The notes under the pieces: generated by a model
Database searches by the model: none
Told to the model about the DNA's origin: nothing
The model's input: only the letters and a program-made list of their open reading frames with translations
NCBI GenBank assembly: GCA_900471925.1
Contig: UCGV01000005.1
Location: 1 to 64,000, forward strand
Direction: 5' to 3'
Origin: Hyphomicrobiales bacterium
GTDB lineage: Bacteria; Pseudomonadota; Alphaproteobacteria; Rhizobiales; Rhizobiaceae
Length of the DNA: 64,000 bases
Shown here: piece by piece, positions 1-7,639 of the stretch
Layout of the letters: the number at the start of each line of letters is the position of its first letter
Numbering within the stretch: the stretch's first letter is position 1
Program-made: the position numbers and the translations under genes

Positions 1-152
1 GAAACGTCGACATGGCTGTGCGGCGCCGTCTGGTAGCCGCCATAGATGGAAAATTCCAGATCTTCCGCAGAAGCCGTGCCGGCTACCGATGCGAGAGCGC
101 AAAATGCAATACCTGCCAGGAGGGATGCCGAACGGTTGAATTCAAATCTCAT
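1..152 (-). CDS. N-terminus of a secreted outer-membrane (lipid A oxidase-like) protein, cut by the window edge
   Basis: About 50 residues are visible. A Sec signal peptide with the hydrophobic run LLAGIAFCALASVAG ends in TASA, with cleavage likely before the mature start EDLEFSIYGGYQTAPHSHVD. A mature end of the type xFSxYGGYQTxPHS recalls the beta-barrel proteins annotated in rhizobia as lipid A oxidase (LpxQ-like). That match is from memory and rests on a short stretch. The ATG has an AGAAGG-type ribosome site a few bases upstream. The catalytic part lies outside the window. A generic outer-membrane beta-barrel protein is the alternative. Confidence 0.5.
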   Translation of the reverse strand, partial: MRFEFNRSASLLAGIAFCALASVAGTASAEDLEFSIYGGYQTAPHSHVDV

Positions 153-961
153 AGGATACCTTCTGCTTTGATCCCTTGGATGCGCAACGCCCTTTACTTT
201 GATCGCACCGGAAACGCCGGACGAGCCTCCGTCATCAATCGAACCACATTTCGATAAGCTCTCCGCAATGCCGATGGCGAGACTGATCAATCACTTCCGT
301 GGCGAGTTGAAGAATGGAGATTGGGCGCGTGCTCCCCAGGCCGCTATTCATAAAAAAGCTTTAATGATGATTCCTGACAATAAGCTGAAAGCACCCCGGC
401 AGGGATGCATTATGCACTGATGGTGGCGCGAGGGGCGTCGTGGCAGAACAAGCCTCTCCTGCCGCGCCAGTTGACAGAGAAAGAGCGGCGCGGCCTCCGA
501 AACCACCGGATATATTTGCGAGCAGGCGCTCGCGCCGACATGCAATCATATTTGACTCACTCGGCCGACGCTTTGCGGAGCTGCGACGTCATACGGGTAA
601 GCGCCCAAGCCTCAAGCCGTTCTCCCACCTACCAGGACAAACGGGTTTGCCCTCATCCCAGCAATGTCGCCCATTTGGTTCTGATCCCTGGCGATAGACT
701 CCAAATCGAGGGAGATCGCACTATCATCCTCGCAATTCTGGAAATAAACTAAATAAATCCGCGGATGGGCGACGATTCCCTGTCTTGGCCGAAGTCACCG
801 ACGTCCACACAACATCAAACGGCCGCAATGCGACCATATAAGATTCTTGCGATGCCGCGCCGAGGCGGCGATACTGGCTCAAAAGCCTGCATTAGTCGCG
901 GTCAATCATCCCCTAATTACGACGTTTATGGAGCAAGCCTAACGAGGCTTGAATTGTTCTT
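153..961. other. Intergenic region without a supported gene
   Basis: About 0.8 kb. The open frames here (for example 405-752 on the plus strand) have no recognisable domain, no convincing ribosome site and Arg/Ser-rich composition typical of non-coding frames in GC-rich DNA. The promoter of the outer-membrane gene read leftwards should lie just above position 152. Confidence 0.5.
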
Positions 962-1195
962 TTGAATTTACCCTACCGAAATTCCCGCCCATCTACTAGG
1001 TCGCCTGCACACGCCAGCACGACTCCAATCGCAGCAACGCGCTCGCAGAGCGCAACGAGGCAATATGAGCACTATATGCTTCTGGCGCAGGAAACCGCCC
1101 AAGCCGGCGACCGGATTGAGGCGGAAAACCTCTATCAGCACGCCGAACATTTTTATCGCACGGCAGCCCTGCAGAAAGCCGGCCAGCAACAATGA
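962..1195 (+). CDS. Short DUF4167-like protein
   Basis: This encodes 77 residues. The C-terminal half (YEHYMLLAQETAQAGDRIEA followed by ENLYQHAEHFYR) matches the alphaproteobacterial DUF4167 core, in which an RxxYxxYxxLAxxAxxxGDRxxAENLYQHAEHYxR pattern is typical. Family members are usually several times longer with a low-complexity tail, so this is a minimal version holding only the helical core. The first 30 residues are Ser/Thr/Ala-rich and look unstructured. The stop overlaps the next start (ATGA), which implies translational coupling to the desaturase. No strong ribosome site precedes the ATG, so the start is uncertain. Function is unknown. Confidence 0.6.
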   Translation: MNLPYRNSRPSTRSPAHASTTPIAATRSQSATRQYEHYMLLAQETAQAGDRIEAENLYQHAEHFYRTAALQKAGQQQ

Positions 1196-2241
1196 ACGCA
1201 AAATCAGCGTACCCCTCGTCTGAAAACTCGGACGAAAAAGCCTGGCTGAAAATCCTCGCCGACTATCGCACCCCGCATGCTGGCCGCAGCGTGTTCGAGT
1301 TGGCGGTCACGGCCATCCCTTTCGCCGCCTTCTGGACACTGACTTGGTTGGCGGTCCACCACGGCTTCTGGTGGGGGTTGGTCCTCATCGTACCGGCTGC
1401 CGGGTTCCTGTTGCGCCTGTTCATGATCCAGCACGATTGCGGCCACGGCTCCTTCTTCGCCCGCCGGCGCTTCGATGATTGGACAGGCCGTGTTCTCGGC
1501 GTCCTGACCCTGACCCCTTATGACTATTGGCGCAGGGCACACGCAGCACACCATGCCACAGCCGGCAATCTCGATGAACGCGGCGTCGGCGACATCACCA
1601 CTCTCACGGTAACAGAATATTACGGTCGGTCCCGGTGGGGGCGGATCGGATATCGCTTATATCGGCATCCGCTGGTGATGTTTGGAATAGGCCCGGCCTG
1701 GCTTTTCCTGTTTAAGCAACGCCTGCCGATGGGCATGATGCGCGACGGCGTCCTTCCCTGGATGTCGACGATGGCCACGAACGTCGCGGTCGTGGCCATC
1801 GCAGCACTCCTGATCTGGGCGATCGGCCCCGTCTCCTTTCTGGTCGTTCATCTGCCTATCGTCCTTCTGGCGGGATCTATCGGCGTCTGGCTTTTCTACG
1901 TGCAACATCAGTTCGAGGAGACGCACTGGTCGAAGGAGCCGGAATGGCAGTTTCCAAAGGCCGCCTTGCACGGTGCCTCGCACTATGATCTGCCGGGTCC
2001 TTTGCGCTGGTTGACCGGCAACATCGGCATCCACCACGTGCACCACCTCTCCAGCAAGGTCCCCTACTATCGCCTGCCAGAGGTCCTTCGAAACCATCCG
2101 CAACTCGGCGAAATCGGCAGGATAACGCTGTGGCAGAGCCTGCAATGCGTGAAGCTGGTCCTCTGGGACGAAGGAAGCCGGAGGTTGATTTCGTTTCGCG
2201 AGGCGGCCCGTGTCGCATCGGCCATCAAGCGAGCTCCCTGA
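1192..2241 (+). CDS. Membrane fatty acid desaturase
   Basis: The 349-residue protein belongs to the membrane di-iron desaturase family, which introduces double bonds into acyl chains of membrane lipids. All three histidine boxes are present: HDCGHG at residues 81-86, HAAHH at 117-121 and HHVHH at 281-285. Hydrophobic segments near 38-80 and 180-235 fit the usual four-helix arrangement with boxes facing the cytoplasm. The order and spacing resemble bacterial delta-12/omega-6-type enzymes, but regioselectivity cannot be read from sequence. The start overlaps the DUF4167 stop by four bases. No electron-transfer partner is adjacent. Confidence 0.88.
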   Translation: MNAKSAYPSSENSDEKAWLKILADYRTPHAGRSVFELAVTAIPFAAFWTLTWLAVHHGFWWGLVLIVPAAGFLLRLFMIQHDCGHGSFFARRRFDDWTGRVLGVLTLTPYDYWRRAHAAHHATAGNLDERGVGDITTLTVTEYYGRSRWGRIGYRLYRHPLVMFGIGPAWLFLFKQRLPMGMMRDGVLPWMSTMATNVAVVAIAALLIWAIGPVSFLVVHLPIVLLAGSIGVWLFYVQHQFEETHWSKEPEWQFPKAALHGASHYDLPGPLRWLTGNIGIHHVHHLSSKVPYYRLPEVLRNHPQLGEIGRITLWQSLQCVKLVLWDEGSRRLISFREAARVASAIKRAP

Positions 2242-2345
2242 GATCTCCCTGCCACTGATCAGAACGTCCTGAAGTCCCATTAAATCGGTCACCCTTTCGA
2301 CGAACAGCTAAAACATTCCCATCGAAGACGCAGATATCGATCCGC

Positions 2346-2777
2346 TCATTCCTCGGCGCTGGTCGGCACGGGCGGCATGGCAGTCAGCACGATACCGGGC
2401 TGAACCAATATCTTGCCGCCGTCTGACGTCGTCGCAATGAGCCCGTCCGTGTAGATCTTGACAGACGATATGATGCCTTTGACCGACCCGTCTGCGCTCT
2501 CGATATACTTGCCGATATAATTGGCAGCCTGCGTGACGTTGGAGCCGGCAAGCAAGGCATCCAGCTTCTGGTTCGTCTCGATGGCCTGCTCGACCTGCGA
2601 GAAGCTCGCCAGCTGCGCAAGCTGCTCGCTGGCATCGACAGGGTCGGTCGGGTCCTGGTTCTTCAGCTGCGCGATCAGAAGCTGAAGGAAGTCGTCGTAG
2701 TTGACCGTTGCCTTGTGCTGTGCGTTTGCGGTGGACACAGATGGCGAGGAGCCGAGGCCGTTGAGGGAATCCGTCAT
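2346..2777 (-). CDS. flgD: Flagellar hook-capping protein FlgD, isolated copy
   Basis: FlgD caps the growing hook and is needed for hook polymerisation. The 143-residue protein has the diagnostic segment YDDFLQLLIAQLKNQDPTDP followed by a Gln/Ala-rich stretch containing SEQLAQLASFSQVEQ, the conserved N-terminal FlgD domain. Its length fits the short rhizobial FlgD rather than the roughly 230-residue enterobacterial form. The ATG before TDSLNGL was chosen because an ACGGAAAG site lies at normal spacing; the frame stays open further upstream. No other flagellar gene occurs in the window, whereas flgD normally sits among flaF, flbT, fliQ and flhA. This may be a second copy. Confidence 0.85.
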   Translation of the reverse strand: MTDSLNGLGSSPSVSTANAQHKATVNYDDFLQLLIAQLKNQDPTDPVDASEQLAQLASFSQVEQAIETNQKLDALLAGSNVTQAANYIGKYIESADGSVKGIISSVKIYTDGLIATTSDGGKILVQPGIVLTAMPPVPTSAEE

Positions 2778-3288
2778 ATGTTTTCTTTCCGTGAAGGGCT
2801 GGAGCAAAGCGATCGTTAAAAATGAGCATCCCGTCCGTCGAATCAGGAACGGAACGAAGGCAGGCTACCTTCTAGTTGGTAGGCATTCAATCGCTCGTAG
2901 AGCCCCCGTGCGTTGCGTGGGGAGCAGATCGCCGTGTGCCTATGTTTTCTATCGGAAACGCGAGGACAGCTTACCCTAGCAGTCAGCGTGCTCACCTGCC
3001 CTGTCGCTCCAGTCAGCGTTTGATATCGATGATGTCGTCGCGGCCGGCGGTCAGATCCTCTTGGTTCCAGGCAACGCCGAGCCCGATCTTGAAATCGACG
3101 CCCCTCACCGTCGTCAGCTCAAACCCGCGGTTCGGCAGATCCCTCGGCCGGCGCCGACGTGGTTATTTTCGCCGAGACACATCATCGTCATACGCGAAAC
3201 CCGGCACGCTGCCGGGTTCCTCGCTCCGGTTATAGCCGGAATTCGGCGCGCAGCCGCGCCGATAGGTATCGTGCAGGGCAGCCGAACA
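2778..3288. other. Intergenic region with little coding signal
   Basis: About 0.5 kb upstream of flgD. Apart from a possible 47-codon remnant on the minus strand, listed separately, I see no gene. No clear sigma70 or flagellar-class promoter could be fixed. Confidence 0.4.
3014..3157 (-). pseudogene. Possible 3' remnant of an unrecognised gene
   Basis: The minus strand reads an open tail ending GVDFKIGLGVAWNQEDL...DDIIDIK-R-stop. The alternating residues look like the last strands of an outer-membrane or secreted protein rather than random GC-rich frame. The frame is closed by a TAA about 47 codons upstream and no start is available, so if real it is the end of a degraded gene. I do not recognise the family. 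Confidence 0.2.
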
Positions 3289-3543
3289 TTAGAGGTCTGG
3301 CGACAATTCGTTGTGAGCATTTTTCACGCCATTGATTGTCAGCGTAATCTCGTCGGCAAGTGACACTTCCTCTCTCTTGTGCACCCAGCCGGCCAGAGTG
3401 ATCTCGCTGCCGCGGGCCGTGACGAAGATGTAGCTGGGGTTCAAAGTATCTGTATGGGCAAGTGCACTATAGACGGCGAATTCCAGATCGTTTTCGTCGG
3501 GCGAGCCGATTGCCATCGGGTTTACGACGCTCAGATGCTTCAT
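3289..3543 (-). CDS. Small BON-domain protein
   Basis: The 84-residue protein has the BON pattern: a helix ending in VYSALAHTDTL, a strand IFVTARGSEITLAGWVHKRE with the usual G-x-V-x-L-x-G-x-V core, then a helix and GVKNAHNEL. BON domains bind membranes or other proteins and occur in stress-induced and periplasmic proteins. No signal peptide or membrane segment is visible, so this one is probably cytoplasmic. The chosen ATG has an AAGGAG site about 18 bases away, longer than normal. It follows the DUF1488 gene by 38 bases and is probably co-transcribed with it. Confidence 0.7.
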   Translation of the reverse strand: MKHLSVVNPMAIGSPDENDLEFAVYSALAHTDTLNPSYIFVTARGSEITLAGWVHKREEVSLADEITLTINGVKNAHNELSPDL

Positions 3544-3581
3544 GCCAACTGAGATGGCTTGGCTCCTTGAGCGTGTGAAAA

Positions 3582-3848
3582 TTATTGGCGAACGTCCTCC
3601 GCGGTGAGGGTATAGCGGTCCTTGCCGCCGCGCCCATAGACGTTGGAGGCTGCCTTGAGGATGGTGTCCCGCGCTGAGTCGAAGGCTCTCAGACACTCGT
3701 CCTCGGAACGGCTAACAGCACTTGCCGTTCGCAGGGCGCTAGCCTCAATCAGAAACTTCACTTCGAACATGCCGTCATATCCGGTGAAACGAACACCATT
3801 TCGGCTCTCGTCGAAACTGCGACTTCGATTAGGGAAAATCAGAGGCAT
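3582..3848 (-). CDS. DUF1488 family protein
   Basis: The 88-residue protein begins MPLIFPNRSRSFDESRNGVR and has the family layout: a strand around VRFTGYDGMFEVKFLIEA, an Ala/Arg-rich helix, an AFDSARDTILKAAS helix and a final LTAEDVR. DUF1488 proteins are small cytoplasmic proteins of unknown function common in rhizobia and other proteobacteria. The ATG is preceded by GGAGA at good spacing. It is the first gene of a two-gene unit with the BON protein. Confidence 0.7.
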   Translation of the reverse strand: MPLIFPNRSRSFDESRNGVRFTGYDGMFEVKFLIEASALRTASAVSRSEDECLRAFDSARDTILKAASNVYGRGGKDRYTLTAEDVRQ

Positions 3849-4202
3849 TAGGACGTCTCCACGAGAATTGTTGAACTATCAGCATCTACCTTGGGCAGAT
3901 CATGCACGTACTGCCGACTTTCCGTGCGATACGCTAACGGAAGCTCTCGCCGACCCGAGCGCTGAAGGAGTGAGATCTGATGGCTGGTGTAGTGGTACCA
4001 GGATGATGCGTGTCTCGCTGCCGATTTGCAGCGTGCGGGAGACTTCAGGTCTTTTCTGCGTATCGGCCACGCCATCTGCGTAATACCGCCTTAGTAACAT
4101 ATGGAGCGCCTGCCGGGGATTGCAATGCGCATCTCTAGGGAGCCCGACGAAAGTCTCCACAGCCTGTCCACTCGGTGAGCAAATATGCGCGAACCCTTGG
4201 AT

Positions 4203-4350
4203 CATAGATACCCTGGAATGTGTGCCCGTCGAGCCGGTCCGGCGTGTCTACGATGTGACCGCTACCCCTCAAGTCGTCGGCAAATGCGCGCACATCCTGG
4301 GTCAGCCCCTGTGCGTGGTGGAAGAGCAAAACTTCCGTCACACCGATCAT
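4203..4350 (-). pseudogene. Remnant of a dienelactone hydrolase-family gene
   Basis: The frame starts VTEVLLFHHAQGLTQDVRAF and continues ADDLRGSGHIVDTPDRLDGHTF, the N-terminal strand-helix-strand of dienelactone hydrolase-type alpha/beta hydrolases. Homology stops after about 49 codons and the frame then reads unrelated sequence. The Cys/Ser nucleophile and the rest of the roughly 190-residue enzyme are missing. It is a 5' fragment of a lost gene. Confidence 0.6.
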
Positions 4351-4500
4351 TCTATAGCGCCATCAAGTCGCCAAGAATGCGGACACTTTAGAGGAGCAAT
4401 TCTGCGATCCAGATGGCGAACGTGAAGCGACGAAAGAACCTATACCGCTCACAGCATCCCAACGAGCAGTGATGTAGGGCCGTTGAAAACTTCACGTTTC

Positions 4501-4525
4501 AAAATGATTTGTCATTTTAAATGAC
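4501..4525. promoter_or_regulatory. Nested palindromes upstream of the FabMG-like gene
   Basis: Two inverted repeats share an arm. AAAATGA-tttg-TCATTTT covers 4501-4518 and GTCATTT-t-AAATGAC covers 4511-4525, both without mismatch. They end about 60 bases before the start codon in an AT-rich patch, which fits an operator for a dimeric regulator. No regulator gene is adjacent. Confidence 0.45.
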
Positions 4526-4586
4526 TTTCCATTGGGAGCGGCCGTGTTCAATAAGTCATCAACGACTATTGGAGCGGTGACTCGAC

Positions 4587-5975
4587 ATGGAAAAGCCGAT
4601 CGCGCTGGAGAACATCTCCGAAAACACGGTATTTCGAAAAGGCGATCTCTTCGTTCTCTTCGGCGAATTGTTCGGTCGCGGCTATGCGACGGGCCTGCTC
4701 GACCAAGCCCGGAAAGTCGGAATGCAGATCGTCGGGATTACAGTCGGGCGTCGCGACGAAAACAACGCCTTGCGGCCTCTGACCGACAACGAGCTCAGTG
4801 AAGCTGAAACGCGGCTCGGTGGAACAATCATCAACATTCCGCTGATGGCTGGCTTCGATCTCGACGCACCGGCGGATGGCCCCACACCCACCGACCTCTT
4901 GGCTGGGCTTACTTTGGAGAGTTGGGAGCGCGAAAAGCTCGACTGGGACTATATCGAAGAATGCCAAGCAGTCGCGACGGCGCGGTTCACAGAGTCACTG
5001 TCGCAGGTCATGACCATCCTCGACGGCATGATAACCGACGGGCGCAACGTCTTCTTTGCCCATACGATGGCGGGAGGAATTCCCAAGGCAAAAGTCTTCC
5101 TGGTCGTCGCCAATAGAATCTACAAGGGTACGGGACCCCGGCACATGTCTTCGCAAACCCTGGTCGAAAGCGATATGGGCAAACTGATCCTTCGCAATTT
5201 CGACGAGGTGTCGGCAAACACCTTCCGCCATCTTATTGATTTCAGCACGGCGATCCGGGAGCGTGTTGAAGCCTCGGGCGGCCAGGTCAGGTACACGGCA
5301 TATGGCTATCACGGCACGGGTATACTGATCGATGGTGAATATCGTTGGCAGACATATACGAACTACACGCAAGGCTACGCCAAGATGCGGCTCGAGGGCA
5401 TCGCTGCGGATGCCTGGGCGATGGGAGTGAAGGCTAGCGTTTATAACTGTCCCGAGATCCGGACCAATTCATCCGACGTATTCACAGGAATTGAACTGCC
5501 TCTTATCCCCCTTTTGCTTGCACTGAAGAAGGAAAACGGCGGCGAATGGGCGTCCGAACAATGGCGCAAATGCGAGGAGCTTCTGGCCGAGGGTCACACG
5601 ATAGATGACGTCATCCGCAAGATCAGCGAACTGCAGGCGAGCGAAGTCATGACCCCGTTCTATAACTTCTCCGCCTGGCCGATGCCCAACAACCAGGCAC
5701 AGGCCGACCTGACGATCGGCACGTCGAACCAGATCACCTCGATGCACCGAGACAGCAAGGTCATGATCAGCGATCTCCTGAGCACTCTGGTCGTGGAAGC
5801 GACCGGACAGCTGATTTTCGGTGCATCGTCTTCGCCTTCCGGGCCGGTGCAGTGGCTCAACCACGACATCGTGGCCCGCCGTCTCAATGCTTCCCACGGA
5901 GAAAACGAAACCGCATCGAAAGGAAAAACGCGCCGATCGCGTGATGATGCGGCATCAAGGCTGGAGATTGCCTGA
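4587..5975 (+). CDS. Large FabMG-like protein (putative enoyl-ACP reductase family)
   Basis: The 462-residue protein is clearly coding and probably soluble, with no signal peptide or membrane segments. An early segment, GDLFVLFGELFGRGYATGLL, is a possible nucleotide-binding Gly-rich loop. Later landmarks are FFAHTMAGGIPKAKVFLVVANR, YTAYGYHGTGILIDGEYRWQ and an Asn-rich stretch. From memory this resembles proteins annotated as enoyl-ACP reductase FabMG family, reported from metagenomic triclosan-resistance screens; the assignment is tentative. The last 40 residues are basic and look disordered. GGAGCGG lies at suitable spacing before the ATG. It stands alone, behind the nested palindromes. Confidence 0.55.
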   Translation: MEKPIALENISENTVFRKGDLFVLFGELFGRGYATGLLDQARKVGMQIVGITVGRRDENNALRPLTDNELSEAETRLGGTIINIPLMAGFDLDAPADGPTPTDLLAGLTLESWEREKLDWDYIEECQAVATARFTESLSQVMTILDGMITDGRNVFFAHTMAGGIPKAKVFLVVANRIYKGTGPRHMSSQTLVESDMGKLILRNFDEVSANTFRHLIDFSTAIRERVEASGGQVRYTAYGYHGTGILIDGEYRWQTYTNYTQGYAKMRLEGIAADAWAMGVKASVYNCPEIRTNSSDVFTGIELPLIPLLLALKKENGGEWASEQWRKCEELLAEGHTIDDVIRKISELQASEVMTPFYNFSAWPMPNNQAQADLTIGTSNQITSMHRDSKVMISDLLSTLVVEATGQLIFGASSSPSGPVQWLNHDIVARRLNASHGENETASKGKTRRSRDDAASRLEIA

Positions 5976-6370
5976 CTGTTAAATGGCCATGGGGGTGAGG
6001 TGCTGCCCAGCGACAATCCCTATGCTGATCTAGCCACATCAACTCATTGTTCGGTCGTTGCGAACGCGGATTCGTCCTGCCAGGGGAGCCGTCGCAGCCA
6101 TATCTGACTGCCGATTGGTACCAAAAATTCCACACCCGCCACTGCGCAGGTTTGAGAACGTCTTAGCCCGACCCCTTCGGCGACACATTTTTGAGTTGTT
6201 GAATGATTTCCAGACGATTGGCCGCCGCCAGCCCAAATCCATTCCAAGCGTCGACGAGCTTAGCTGCCGCTTCAATGACTAGGACATTGACCTGCGCTCG
6301 CCAGACCGTGCTCGCAGGCAACCTCGAAGACCGCTGTACCATCGCCCTCGATCTCCGATTCGCTCACCTG
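5976..6370. other. Intergenic region, possibly with a short gene remnant
   Basis: No intact gene. On the minus strand around 6160-6300 a short run (IEAAAKLVDAWNGFGLAA) ends at a stop and looks faintly like a degraded CMD/AhpD-type C-terminus. That would fit an eroded extra copy near the operon that follows, but the signal is too short to call. Confidence 0.35.
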
Positions 6371-6979
6371 TCACCTCATTGCTGGTGTCGGTTCACCAAG
6401 CGAAAGCATCAGTCGGTTTGCCCAGTTAAAGAACGCGGCCCCGTGGATTGCGTCTGCAATCTCCAAGTCTGTCAGCCCCGCGACGCGAAGCTGCCCGATA
6501 TCTTCGACGTCGAAATCCGTCGGCGTTTCGGTAAGAGCAACTGAAGCTGCGACCACAGCGTTCCATCGACGGCTACCGAGATCGATACCCGTTCCCTCGT
6601 CCAGCAAGCGATTGACGTCTTGCGTCCGCTTGGAGTGATGCGATGCAAACCGCGAGTGAACGGATGCGCAGAAAATGCAGCCGTTCGTTCGGGAAGCAGC
6701 GGTGGCGGCAAGTTCCCGCTCGGCGCGCGGCAGCCCCGAGGACGCATTATAAAAGATATCCTTGTCCGTCTTGGTTCTCGCTTCCAAGGCATCGGCGTCA
6801 CGCACGAGCAGCATGAAGTAGGGAGACTTGGATCTCGAGGCATCCACCAAACCTGCCCAGTGACGATCGGTCAGATCGGCTTCCGTCAAAGGTTCGAGCC
6901 ATGGCGTCCAACCGATTTCATCTTGAGTGAAGACGTTGGGCGAATTGTCGATATCCGGGCGAATTACGATCTCGGTCAT
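6371..6979 (-). CDS. Alkylhydroperoxidase domain protein, Avi_7169 type
   Basis: The 202-residue protein belongs to the AhpD/carboxymuconolactone decarboxylase superfamily. The redox motif is visible as NGCIFCASVHSRFA (C-x-x-C followed by H), the classic AhpD active-site pattern. The N-terminus (IGWTPWLEPLTEADLTDRHW) matches the family annotated as alkylhydroperoxidase domain protein, Avi_7169. It is the last gene of a seven-gene operon, ten bases after its CMD partner. The ATG before TEIVIRPD was chosen over upstream frame because an AAGGAGCC site precedes it. It probably detoxifies or processes a product of the upstream monooxygenase; that is inference. Confidence 0.85.
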   Translation of the reverse strand: MTEIVIRPDIDNSPNVFTQDEIGWTPWLEPLTEADLTDRHWAGLVDASRSKSPYFMLLVRDADALEARTKTDKDIFYNASSGLPRAERELAATAASRTNGCIFCASVHSRFASHHSKRTQDVNRLLDEGTGIDLGSRRWNAVVAASVALTETPTDFDVEDIGQLRVAGLTDLEIADAIHGAAFFNWANRLMLSLGEPTPAMR

Positions 6980-6989
6980 GTTCGGCTCC

Positions 6990-7622
6990 TTATTCTGCCG
7001 CAGCGGTTGAAACGGTGTTCGCAGCGCCGGCGGCGGCGAGTGCCTTGAGGCCCTTGATGACCCTGATCTGGAAGGACAGGAAGGCAACGATCTGTGAGAG
7101 CGTCACGATCCCCGTGGTAGACCAACCCGCATCCAGCAAAACCTGAAGCGCATCGACACTGGCGTCCCGTGGACGAAACACGAGCAGATGCGTATGCGCG
7201 AGACCTGCGACAAGCTTCGGGCCCAGGACTGCCTGGCTGAAATCGGAGACGGTGAACGTCAATCCTTCAACGTTCTCAGCGGATAGCGGCCCTGCCGGAT
7301 AGTTCCCATAGGGTCCTTTCGTCGCTCCTCGCGCAGTCTCTGTTTTTATGGCTCCGGAGAGCGATGCTCCGCCCGGTTGCTCGAGCAGGCCAGCCTCGTA
7401 AAACGCCTTGGCTTCCTCGGCCTGATGGAGGCCAGAAACGAAGGTCGCAATTGCCAAACGCTCGGCGCTCGTCACATCACCTATTTCCCGCGGTTCGAAA
7501 AGCGCCAGATAGCTCCTTTGCGCGTTCAGCTTGGTTTCGGGGCGCTGGTTACGGATGCCGTCCACAGACGAACCGGGTTGGATTCCGGCCAGAAGGTCGA
7601 TCACATCTTTTGATGACGACAT
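6990..7622 (-). CDS. CMD domain protein, Avi_7170 type
   Basis: The 210-residue protein is a second AhpD/CMD-like helical protein. It starts SSSKDVIDLLAGIQPGSSVD, a typical start of the Avi_7170 CMD family, and ends in an Ala-rich helix. Unlike its partner it has no C-x-x-C motif in the expected helix, so the two are probably not redundant and this one may be structural or non-redox. It sits between the luciferase-like monooxygenase (17 bases) and the Avi_7169 protein (10 bases). The ATG has a GGAGATATT site. Confidence 0.82.
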   Translation of the reverse strand: MSSSKDVIDLLAGIQPGSSVDGIRNQRPETKLNAQRSYLALFEPREIGDVTSAERLAIATFVSGLHQAEEAKAFYEAGLLEQPGGASLSGAIKTETARGATKGPYGNYPAGPLSAENVEGLTFTVSDFSQAVLGPKLVAGLAHTHLLVFRPRDASVDALQVLLDAGWSTTGIVTLSQIVAFLSFQIRVIKGLKALAAAGAANTVSTAAAE

Positions 7623-7639
7623 AGAATATCTCCATTAGA

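Larger units (their letters stand above)
3849..4586. other. Degraded intergenic region
   Basis: About 0.74 kb with no intact gene. It holds a dienelactone hydrolase remnant and a palindromic block, both listed separately. A 101-codon minus-strand frame at 3900-4205 contains coding-like text (ETRIILVPLHQPSDLTP) but no family I recognise. Confidence 0.45.

Noticed and set aside
407-417. Short palindrome TGCATTATGCA
   Set aside because: Five-base arms are too short to be distinguished from chance in an isolated position.
405-752. Open frame of 115 codons in the first intergenic region
   Set aside because: No domain, no ribosome site and non-coding-like composition.
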